A DNA stretch of 5,364 nucleotides from Candidatus Omnitrophota bacterium (lineage in GTDB: Bacteria > Omnitrophota > Gorgyraeia > Gygaellales > Profunditerraquicolaceae): contig JAMWDE010000053.1 in the NCBI GenBank assembly GCA_023818905.1, positions 1,031 through 6,394 on the forward strand, in the 5' to 3' direction. Below the pieces are notes generated by a model. It ran no database searches, had not been told where the DNA came from, and saw only the letters and a list, made by a program, of their open reading frames with translations. The position numbers were made by a program, and so were the translations under genes. Positions 1 to 5,364 of this stretch are shown piece by piece. Each line of letters begins with the position of its first letter. The stretch's first letter is position 1.

Positions 1-419
1 TTAATTACTGCGCTTACTGTTCCGCCGGTTGCTAAAAGGTCATCCACCACCAAAACCGTATCTCCGGGCTTTATGGCATCTTGATGCATCTGAAGGGTAT
101 CTGTGCCATATTCTAAGGTATAAGTTACTGAATTTGTCTTCCAGGGAAGTTTTCCTTTTTTGCGCACTGGCACAAATCCCGCACCTAACCTATAAGCAAT
201 CGCCCCTCCCAAGATAAACCCTCTTGCCTCAACAGCTACTACGAGGTCTATCCTTTTATTTTTGTATTTTTTTGCTAAACTATCTACTGCCAAACCAAAT
301 GCCTCTTTATCCTTTATCAGGGTAGTAATATCCCTGAAAAGTATGCCTGGTTTAGGGTAATCGGGAATATTGCGAATATAATCCTTAAGCGCTATTTTTT
401 TATTAGAGTGCCCTTTCAT
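1..419 (-). CDS. apt: Adenine phosphoribosyltransferase, 3' end missing (window edge)
   Basis: This enzyme converts adenine and PRPP to AMP and pyrophosphate in cytosolic purine salvage. The 139 visible residues follow the APT family throughout. Near the N-terminus is [15 protein letters not shown] (residues 20-34), then [13 protein letters not shown] (63-75), then PVRKKGKLP (84-92) and [11 protein letters not shown] (102-112). The PRPP-binding loop [13 protein letters not shown] occupies 122-134. Family members are about 170-180 residues, so roughly 35 C-terminal residues lie beyond position 1. The start is the ATG at 417-419, which lies inside the 3' end of the sigma-factor gene; the two genes overlap by 17 bp (403-419) in different frames. 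The Shine-Dalgarno signal is weak: AAGGA lies about 15 nt upstream and a GAGA sits almost on the start. Translation may therefore depend on coupling to the sigma gene. The family call is firm; only the C-terminus is unseen. Confidence 0.96.
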   Translation of the reverse strand, partial: MKGHSNKKIALKDYIRNIPDYPKPGILFRDITTLIKDKEAFGLAVDSLAKKYKNKRIDLVVAVEARGFILGGAIAYRLGAGFVPVRKKGKLPWKTNSVTYTLEYGTDTLQMHQDAIKPGDTVLVVDDLLATGGTVSAVI

Positions 420-1218
420 GTCTCTTTGCAAAATTCCTTAACTTTTTCAATGCCTCCCCTTCAATCTGCCGTACGCGCTCACGTGAGAGACCCATTTTTT
501 TAGCAACCTCAGCTAATGTGTGAGGCTTACCATCTGCAAGGCCAAAACGCATATCCAGAACCATCCTTTCTTTTTCGTTTGTAATCTCAAGGAGTCCTGA
601 TACATGCTCCTTGTCCAGGAAACGTTTTATCTCCACATCAGGCAATACTGCGGTCTCATCTTCCAACAAATCTGCTACTTGACCTTCGCCCTCTTCTCCG
701 ATAGGAGCTTCCAAGGAGGAGGTAGTAGTGGACATCCAAAAATTTATCTGGTCAACCTTGTCTTTAGGTAGTTTCATCTTCTTAGCAATCTCCTTATCTG
801 TAGGGGTGCGTTTTAAGACTTGGGTGAGATGTTCTTTTGTCTTGCGCCATCTAGTAATAAACTCATTCATATAAACGGGAATGCGAATGAGTTTGCCTTG
901 CTCAGCGATGTAACGTGTGATTGCCTGCTTAATCCACCAGGCAGCATAGGTAGAAAAACGGTAACCTCTGCGTGGATTAAATTTATCTACTGCCTTCATT
1001 AATCCGAGATTACCTTCCTCAATCAAATCCAAAAGTGGCACCCCTAAATACATATACCTTTTTGCAATATTAATTACCAATCTTAGGTTTGAGCGAATCA
1101 TCTTCTTGCGTGCCTGTTCATTACCCTGCTTAACCTTCTTGGCTAACTCCATCTCTTCTTCAGAACTTAAGAGTGGAATGTCTTTAATTTCTTTTAGATA
1201 ATTTTTTAGCGCTTCCAT
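403..1218 (-). CDS. Sigma-70 family RNA polymerase sigma factor (RpoD/group 2-like, no region 1.1)
   Basis: This protein should direct RNA polymerase to -35/-10 promoters. Its 271 residues begin directly at region 1.2 ([16 protein letters not shown], about 7-22), without the acidic region 1.1 of primary sigma factors. Region 2.2 is [17 protein letters not shown] (64-80). Regions 2.3/2.4 are [19 protein letters not shown] (86-104), with Q98 and T101 at the positions that read the -10 element in E. coli sigma-70 (Q437, T440). Region 3.2 is [20 protein letters not shown] (168-187). The region 4.2 helix-turn-helix spans about 233-261, with R246, E247 and R250 matching the -35 contacts R584, E585 and R588. 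Region 3.0 has Tyr116 where E. coli sigma-70 has His455; Glu119 is kept. The start ATG is preceded by AAAGG at 8-nt spacing. It could be a group 2 (RpoS/SigB-like) or a slim primary sigma, so I give no symbol. It is followed by overlapping apt. Confidence 0.95.
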   Translation of the reverse strand: MEALKNYLKEIKDIPLLSSEEEMELAKKVKQGNEQARKKMIRSNLRLVINIAKRYMYLGVPLLDLIEEGNLGLMKAVDKFNPRRGYRFSTYAAWWIKQAITRYIAEQGKLIRIPVYMNEFITRWRKTKEHLTQVLKRTPTDKEIAKKMKLPKDKVDQINFWMSTTTSSLEAPIGEEGEGQVADLLEDETAVLPDVEIKRFLDKEHVSGLLEITNEKERMVLDMRFGLADGKPHTLAEVAKKMGLSRERVRQIEGEALKKLRNFAKRHERAL

Positions 1219-1226
1219 GTTTTATG

Positions 1227-1231
1227 CCTTT
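1227..1231 (-). promoter_or_regulatory. Ribosome binding site of the sigma-factor gene
   Basis: AAAGG on the coding strand lies 8 nt before the ATG at 1216-1218. It is a standard spacing and supports that start, which also coincides with the beginning of conserved region 1.2. Confidence 0.7.
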
Positions 1232-1271
1232 GTTAATTGATACCCAAATCTAAAGGATAATGATGTTAACA

Positions 1272-1300
1272 TTTATATCTTAAATTATTGCCCTTGTCAA
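1272..1300 (-). promoter_or_regulatory. Near-consensus sigma-70 promoter for the sigma factor-apt pair
   Basis: On the minus strand the -35 box is a perfect TTGACA (1295-1300). It is followed by a 17-bp spacer (1278-1294) and a -10 box TATAAA (1272-1277, five of six matches to TATAAT). Transcription should start around 1264-1267, giving an untranslated leader of about 46-49 nt before the ATG at 1218. A perfect 10-bp palindrome ATGTTAACAT (1263-1272) covers the expected start point and touches the -10 box, so it could be an operator, although such palindromes arise easily in AT-rich DNA. The promoter lies in the 130-bp gap between the membrane-fusion gene and the sigma gene, and makes the sigma-apt pair an independent transcription unit. 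Confidence 0.8.
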
Positions 1301-1348
1301 CATAACTTATGCCGCTTACCACTTCTTATTCAAAATGCAAAAACCTGC

Positions 1349-3619
1349 TCAGTCCGGTATCAGATACATCCTCAAAGACAATATTACAAGACTACTTAAC
1401 TTTAGTATAACCATTACTAAACATACATTAAGCAGCCCTAACACAGGAATCAGGAGCGTTCCCCCTAAGATTCCTGCTAACCAACCGCCAATAAGGTCAA
1501 AAAAGTAAATCACGCCTGCAGTTAAACCCACACTTTCAGTTTTCTTAAAATATATCTTGCCTGCTAAAGGAAACTCCAGGCCTACCAATAAGCCTGAAAG
1601 TAAAAATAAAAGAATCAAGATTGCTACTAAAATTATCTCCTTATCAATATAAACTATCAATAGACCACAAAATAGAGAAAGAAACATTATCATCGCTTCT
1701 AACAGGATAAACAGATTCAGGCCGGCTTCATATCTTCTGACCTTTTTTAAGTAGTAACTCATAATACTGCTTCCCAAGGCAATCCCTCCCATAAAGATAC
1801 TCACCAACATTGCTATCTTATGGTACAGATAACCATAACACACCTGAAAAGCAAATATCAGAATAAGATTTATAAGCATTCCAAAAAAACCTGTGGTGGC
1901 AATACCATAAGCAACAGCCAATTGCAAAGACTTGCGTCTAAGCATGATAATAGATAGTATTGCAGTCAATATAAAAATCACCACTGCTATATTGCCCAAC
2001 TTTAATTCCTTTAAATCTAAAAATATCTTTGGTATAAAATCAGAGAATTTTTTATTCCAGATAACTAACGTCTCAAATACGGCAAAAGGGATAAAATCCT
2101 GATTGACCTTTCTGGTTGAGTCTTTTAATAATGCTTGCCTAAACCACATTAACCAGCGAGGATGCAATCTATATTCAAGATAATTTGGTACCAAGATATC
2201 TACTTTTCTTATCTGACGCTGGTTAATTCTCTGAATAATTAGCTTGGGATTAACCTCAAGAATATCTTGGGAATCTGAAGCCAAAAATATATTATAATCT
2301 CCGGGAATAGTGTGTACATAAGAAAAGGTGACATTTAAAGCATTAGTAATGCAAGCATTGAGGTCCTTTATCCCTTGCTCCAAATAAGTCAAAGAGCCGG
2401 GTAACCATAGCGCTATTATTCCCTGTGGATTTAATTTATTTTTAACCAGTAAAAAGAATTCCTTGGTGAAAAGGCGATTGGTAGATAAATCTGAAGGATA
2501 AGGCAAACCAATTAAGACTACATCGTATCTATGTGGAGTAGTCCTAACAAAAAATCTGCCATCGGTATTGATGACCTCTATGCGTGGGTCAGCGAACTCC
2601 TGCAAGGTCAAATCTGTAGGGTATCTTTTTATCTCCTCTATAATCAGAGGGTCTAATTCTGCATAATCAAGGTGTCTTATAGGATGTTTTAAAACCTCAT
2701 AGATTAATCCTCCGGCACCTGCACCAATGATTGCCACATCCTTAGGAGAACGATGAAATAGAAGCGGCAGATTTGCAAATTCCTGCACAAAGGTTATATC
2801 TGGATAAGGCGTAGTAATTACGGGCAAACCATTATAGAAAAATGTATACTGGTTTTCTCTCTGAGTGACTACTATATTGCCATAGATGGAGTTGCGGTAA
2901 TCTAACACATTATGTTTTTCCCACTGTCTTTCTATAGAAAGGCGATGCAGACTATTGATGTTTCCGCTAAAATATAGAAATAAAATTATAAAAACCAGAA
3001 AAAAGGTAATCCACTTTAATACAATTATGGTTTGAGGAAATAAGAATCTGAACCAAATCCAACAAATTATGAGATTAAGTAAAGAAATGATAAATACAAT
3101 CTGAAAGGAATGAAGATGTTGAATAAATAAATAGGTAAAAATTATCCCTGCCAAAAGGCTACCTAAGGTCTCCCAAATATAAACCTTACCAATAGAAAAA
3201 TAATCTTGTTTAAAGTATAAGGAATGTAACTTGCATATACAACTGAACAGCGCACCGTGACAGAAACCCACCAATAAAATAACCAAAAAAGATCCCCAAA
3301 ATATTATCCCTAAACCTACTGCCTCGCCGGGCAGAATTCCCAACCAAACCTTAACTACCCTAGCAAGATAGATACTAAAAATTGCTCCCAAAGAGAAAAT
3401 AATTTGTAATATTACAAATATGTTTGATTTATTTTTGAATCGCTCAATATATCTACCAGATAAAAATGCTCCCGCAGATTCAGAGAGCATCCAATTCGCT
3501 AAAATAATTCCTATGGTTAACTCATTACCATAAAAGCTCACCAAAAGTTCTCTCAATAACAATGCTTGCGCCACCAAACCGCTAAAACCTATCACCAAAA
3601 CAACTAATACAAAAATCAC
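1349..3619 (-). CDS. Membrane-embedded fused MFS-type / spermidine synthase-like protein
   Basis: The 756 residues have three parts. The N-terminal membrane domain has about seven hydrophobic segments (roughly 2-22, 34-54, 68-88, 100-125, 146-168, 171-192, 199-217) and contains RELLVSFYGNEL (23-34), typical of this family. The soluble part (about 218-540) resembles polyamine aminopropyltransferases: SIYGNIVVTQ (244-253), a nucleotide-binding loop AIIGAGAGGLIYEVLKHP (296-313), DYAELDP (318-324) and NTDGRFF (351-357). The C-terminal domain has about seven further segments (541-748), including GLEFPLAGKIYF (680-691) and FFDLIGGWLAGILGGTLL (706-723). Classical spermidine synthases have GGGDG and a catalytic Asp in a DSSDP-like loop; here these are GAGAG (299-303) and GLPYP (371-375). 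Polyamine synthesis is therefore doubtful, and the substrate is unknown. The start is GTG (3617-3619); in-frame TAA five codons upstream limits extension. The gene lies 33 bp after the glycosyltransferase gene, and no clear terminator follows it. Confidence 0.88.
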   Translation of the reverse strand: MIFVLVVLVIGFSGLVAQALLLRELLVSFYGNELTIGIILANWMLSESAGAFLSGRYIERFKNKSNIFVILQIIFSLGAIFSIYLARVVKVWLGILPGEAVGLGIIFWGSFLVILLVGFCHGALFSCICKLHSLYFKQDYFSIGKVYIWETLGSLLAGIIFTYLFIQHLHSFQIVFIISLLNLIICWIWFRFLFPQTIIVLKWITFFLVFIILFLYFSGNINSLHRLSIERQWEKHNVLDYRNSIYGNIVVTQRENQYTFFYNGLPVITTPYPDITFVQEFANLPLLFHRSPKDVAIIGAGAGGLIYEVLKHPIRHLDYAELDPLIIEEIKRYPTDLTLQEFADPRIEVINTDGRFFVRTTPHRYDVVLIGLPYPSDLSTNRLFTKEFFLLVKNKLNPQGIIALWLPGSLTYLEQGIKDLNACITNALNVTFSYVHTIPGDYNIFLASDSQDILEVNPKLIIQRINQRQIRKVDILVPNYLEYRLHPRWLMWFRQALLKDSTRKVNQDFIPFAVFETLVIWNKKFSDFIPKIFLDLKELKLGNIAVVIFILTAILSIIMLRRKSLQLAVAYGIATTGFFGMLINLILIFAFQVCYGYLYHKIAMLVSIFMGGIALGSSIMSYYLKKVRRYEAGLNLFILLEAMIMFLSLFCGLLIVYIDKEIILVAILILLFLLSGLLVGLEFPLAGKIYFKKTESVGLTAGVIYFFDLIGGWLAGILGGTLLIPVLGLLNVCLVMVILKLSSLVILSLRMYLIPD

Positions 3620-3620
3620 A

Positions 3621-3628
3621 CCCTCCCT
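3621..3628 (-). promoter_or_regulatory. Purine-rich ribosome binding site before the membrane-fusion gene
   Basis: AGGGAGGG on the coding strand is separated from the GTG start by one T. The GGAGG core is only 2 nt from GTG, tighter than usual, while the first AGGG sits at 5 nt. The next in-frame candidates, TTG at codon 8 and GTG at codon 9, are too far away and would cut into the first membrane segment, so GTG at 3617-3619 is preferred. Confidence 0.6.
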
Positions 3629-3634
3629 ATATAC

Positions 3635-3669
3635 TTACATTTTGGGTTCAACCTAATCTGTCAAGTTAT
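3635..3669 (-). repeat. Gene-junction direct repeat, copy A (diverged)
   Basis: This 35-bp stretch matches copy B (4451-4485) at 29 of 35 positions without gaps. On the coding strand it contains ATAAC-TTGACA, then GGTTGAACC, then AAAATGTAAG. It carries the last codons and TAG stop of the glycosyltransferase gene (3653-3655) and continues into the gap before the membrane-fusion gene. The invariant GTTGAAC is an odd palindrome (GTT-G-AAC), and in this copy the arms extend to GGTT-G-AACC. Function unknown. Confidence 0.7.
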
Positions 3670-4444
3670 CTTTTGCAGTTCTTAATAATTCTTTATATTT
3701 AAGATAACTTATTACTTGATATAAGCTGTCAAAAAAGGCTACTACGAATCCGTAAAGCCCATCCTTATATCCCCTTTTGCGAATGTAGCGCCTAAAAAAT
3801 CTATCGATACTGCGCCAAATAATCCTAAACAAGGACATCTGACGAGAAGTATCAACCCATTTCTCTGCCTCCCAGCTACTTTGACGATTCAGACTATCTA
3901 AAAAATGCGCAATATCCGGATAGCCTTTATGCACAATATCCTTAGTCAGATGTCCGCATCTTCCATCTATAAATACCCTTGGATGAACCTTTGCCTCTTC
4001 GTATCTAATTTTAGTTTTTCTAAATAATCTTACCTTACCCGCAGGATACCAACCACCGTATCTTACCCAATAGTTACCAATATAATTCCTCAGAGGGATA
4101 GAAAAACCCACATAAGATGGATTATCCTTTAAAACTTCACTTATCTCTTTTTTTAATTCCTCCGTTACTATTTCATCTGCATCCAAACTTAAAACCCAAT
4201 CGTTCTTTGCCTGACTATACGCCCAGTTTCGATGTCTACCTTCAATATCCATCTTACGTCTCAATACTCTTGCCCCCATCTCTTCGGCAATTTTAGCAGT
4301 CCTATCAGTACTCTCATCATCAACCACAATTATCTCATCCGCCCAACCGCTAACACTCTCAAGGCAATCGACAATATTTTTCTCTTCATTTTTAGCAATT
4401 ATTACTACTGATAACGAAACATTTAATAAAAGATTCTTTGACAT
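3653..4444 (-). CDS. Family 2 glycosyltransferase, WaaE/LgtF (beta-1,4-glucosyltransferase)-like
   Basis: This inverting glycosyltransferase (GT-A fold, family GT2) probably adds a sugar to lipopolysaccharide core or another surface glycan at the inner face of the membrane. The 263 residues start with the nucleotide-sugar fold LSVVIIAKNEE (11-21), followed by ADEIIVVDDESTDRTAKIA (35-53) and the metal-binding DAD within VLSLDADE (84-91). GGWYPAGKVRLFRK (130-143) and VHPRVFIDGRCGHL (153-166) are characteristic of the WaaE/LgtF subgroup. The C-terminal third (about 205-250) is rich in aromatic and basic residues and probably lies against the membrane. Donor and acceptor cannot be read from sequence. 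The ATG start is 12 nt after the transposase stop and has no visible Shine-Dalgarno sequence. The gene ends inside repeat copy A. Sampled base composition at 4201-4260 (27 of 60 G+C) is much higher than in the 3' half of the neighbouring transposase. Confidence 0.9.
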   Translation of the reverse strand: MSKNLLLNVSLSVVIIAKNEEKNIVDCLESVSGWADEIIVVDDESTDRTAKIAEEMGARVLRRKMDIEGRHRNWAYSQAKNDWVLSLDADEIVTEELKKEISEVLKDNPSYVGFSIPLRNYIGNYWVRYGGWYPAGKVRLFRKTKIRYEEAKVHPRVFIDGRCGHLTKDIVHKGYPDIAHFLDSLNRQSSWEAEKWVDTSRQMSLFRIIWRSIDRFFRRYIRKRGYKDGLYGFVVAFFDSLYQVISYLKYKELLRTAKDNLTD

Positions 4445-4445
4445 A

Positions 4446-4485
4446 TTAGTTTACATTTAAGGTTCAACTTGATTTGTCAACTTAT
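4446..4485 (-). repeat. Gene-junction direct repeat, copy B
   Basis: The 28 bp at 4446-4473 match copy C (5337-5364) at 27 positions, the only difference being t versus g in TTTACATT/TTTACAGT. The longer segment 4451-4485 matches copy A at 29 of 35. On the coding strand it reads through the transposase codons L-T-N-Q-V-E-P and its TAA stop (4457-4459), and ends 1 nt before the glycosyltransferase ATG. Within it TTGA-caaa-TCAA can form a small hairpin and GTTGAAC is an odd palindrome. Copy C may continue past the window edge, so the true length of the B/C match is unknown. Confidence 0.85.
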
Positions 4486-5329
4486 ATAATGCTTGGCGGC
4501 TCGTATTTAAAATCTTGGCAGTTTCAGTTGTATTAAAACCACGACTTTTCAGTTGTTCAATTAAATAAAGAATCGCTCTTTTCTCTTCTATAGTATTTTT
4601 TCTTTTCTTTTTCCTAAATTCTTCTATCATCCGATCCAATTCAAATTCTTTAGCGATAAAACTTCCATTAAGTTTTTTATTATTAAGGATGCCTAATAAA
4701 CTTTTAAATATTGATTTTGAAAAATTAATCACAGCCAATGGATTCTCTATTATGTTTCCATAATTCAAGCTCGAATATTTAATCATCATATCTCTATAGA
4801 TTTGGTAAGCATTTTTTATATCCTCATCTATTATTCTCAAAACAAACTCATTTTTTACAAAACTTCTAATCTCAGAATTGATATATGTTTTTATAGATGA
4901 CCACCTATAATCTAAAGAATTTTCTATTAATTTTGCCTTTTGGGGGTTTAGATGGATATAAATCGAGCTCCCGATAAGATGTACATCATCCAAACATAAA
5001 GATGCCCTATACACACCACAGAAGACATGTCCTTTTCTCTGGTATTTTAGATTAAATCTTACCGCATAAGAAGTATTTAATGAATGCATTGCCTCTGAAA
5101 GATTAGGTAGATTAATCTTCAAAAGAAGATGATAATGATTGGGCATCAGACAAAAGGCAAGTATATCTAATTTAAATTCTTGATGCCATTCTTTTAATAA
5201 AGAAAGCATAGTTAAATAATCATTGTCCTCTACAAACAATTGTTCACTCCCGGGAGCACGTTGAGTTATGTGATAGATTTCCCCTACTTTAATAACCTTA
5301 TCTCTATATGGATATCTAAACTCTTCCAT
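4457..5329 (-). CDS. REP-associated Y1 (HUH) transposase, RAYT/IS200-like, with C-terminal helix-turn-helix
   Basis: Proteins of the Y1_Tnp family cut and rejoin single-stranded DNA through a tyrosine. The 290 residues begin with GEIYHITQRAPGSEQLF (16-32), which corresponds to the family's IYHVTNRG start. The metal-binding HUH motif is LMPNHYHLLL (61-70; His65 and His67). Next comes RKGHVFCGVYRASL (98-111), then IYIHLNPQKAKL (123-134), where Tyr124 is the likely nucleophile. These features favour a REP-associated transposase over a short classical IS200 TnpA. Residues 190-260 are not recognisable to me; 265-284 (FNTTETAKILNTSRQALYKL) look like a helix-turn-helix. The frame is intact, so the enzyme may be active. 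No Shine-Dalgarno precedes the ATG. The 3' half is very AT-rich (13 of 60 G+C at 4561-4620), unlike neighbouring genes. Near-identical direct repeats B and C bracket the gene; its last seven codons lie in copy B. Confidence 0.93.
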   Translation of the reverse strand: MEEFRYPYRDKVIKVGEIYHITQRAPGSEQLFVEDNDYLTMLSLLKEWHQEFKLDILAFCLMPNHYHLLLKINLPNLSEAMHSLNTSYAVRFNLKYQRKGHVFCGVYRASLCLDDVHLIGSSIYIHLNPQKAKLIENSLDYRWSSIKTYINSEIRSFVKNEFVLRIIDEDIKNAYQIYRDMMIKYSSLNYGNIIENPLAVINFSKSIFKSLLGILNNKKLNGSFIAKEFELDRMIEEFRKKKRKNTIEEKRAILYLIEQLKSRGFNTTETAKILNTSRQALYKLTNQVEP

Positions 5330-5336
5330 TTTAAGT

Positions 5337-5364
5337 TTAGTTTACAGTTAAGGTTCAACTTGAT
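5337..5364 (-). repeat. Gene-junction direct repeat, copy C (runs to window edge)
   Basis: These 28 bp match copy B at 27 positions, in the same orientation, 891 bp apart. The copy lies 7 nt upstream of the transposase ATG and forms its leader. By alignment with copy B, a gene lying beyond the window could end here with Q-V-E-P and a TAA at 5348-5350; this is a prediction, since the upstream gene is not visible. No ribosome binding site or convincing promoter is seen between 5330 and 5364. Confidence 0.85.

Noticed and set aside
29..217. Plus-strand open frame of 62 codons
   Set aside because: It lies antisense within apt, whose protein matches its family throughout, and the translation shows no recognisable domain.
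820..1002. Plus-strand open frame of 60 codons
   Set aside because: It is antisense to the conserved regions 2 and 3 of the sigma factor and has no independent support.
1301..1348. Terminator after the membrane-fusion gene
   Set aside because: Only a tiny GCA...TGC pairing is seen, with no GC-rich stem followed by a T run, so readthrough into the sigma-gene promoter cannot be excluded.
3635..3669. tRNA T-arm-like GGTTCAA on the plus strand in the repeat copies
   Set aside because: No acceptor stem, anticodon arm or CCA-end context surrounds it; it is part of the short repeat only.
4452..4480. TTGACA in repeat copies A and B as a -35 box
   Set aside because: No acceptable -10 hexamer follows at 16-18 bp; the best candidate is TGTAAA or TGTAAG at 19 bp with four matches. 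It remains possible but is not supported.
4451..4485. Integron attC-like site, because GTTGAAC fits the GTTRRRY core
   Set aside because: No RYYYAAC partner is visible at a suitable distance upstream, attC secondary-structure boxes are missing, and no integrase is present. A 7-base degenerate match is weak.

Overview
The window looks like bacterial chromosome from an AT-rich, deeply branching, possibly Gram-negative lineage. The gene mix is a short sigma-70 factor, an MFS/spermidine-synthase-like membrane fusion, a WaaE/LgtF-like glycosyltransferase and a REP-associated Y1 transposase. This reminds me of Candidatus Omnitrophota and similar uncultured phyla, but that placement is an inference from gene style only. 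Every gene I can support lies on the minus strand, so transcription runs from high to low coordinates.

Layout in the direction of transcription: a short leader with repeat copy C (5337-5364); a Y1/RAYT transposase gene (4457-5329); repeat copy B; a family 2 glycosyltransferase gene (3653-4444); repeat copy A; a 756-residue membrane protein with a spermidine-synthase-like domain (1349-3619); a 130-bp intergenic region with a near-consensus sigma-70 promoter; a sigma-70 family factor gene (403-1218); and, overlapping its end by 17 bp, an adenine phosphoribosyltransferase gene (apt) that is cut off by the window edge at position 1. There is no gene-free stretch longer than about 130 bp.

The sigma factor and apt form a housekeeping pair, apparently driven by their own promoter. 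The transposase, glycosyltransferase and membrane fusion genes are packed with gaps of 12 and 33 bp and may be co-transcribed. The glycosyltransferase probably works on a cell-envelope glycan. The membrane fusion lacks the usual aminopropyltransferase catalytic Asp, so its reaction is open.

The most unusual signal is a direct repeat at the gene junctions. Copies B and C bracket the transposase gene and match at 27 of 28 positions. A third copy (A, 29 of 35 positions identical to B) sits between the glycosyltransferase and the membrane fusion. The repeat supplies the 3' end of the preceding gene, including its stop codon, and the leader of the next one. I see no complete, recognisable new system; the repeat-punctuated junctions are the lead most worth following.
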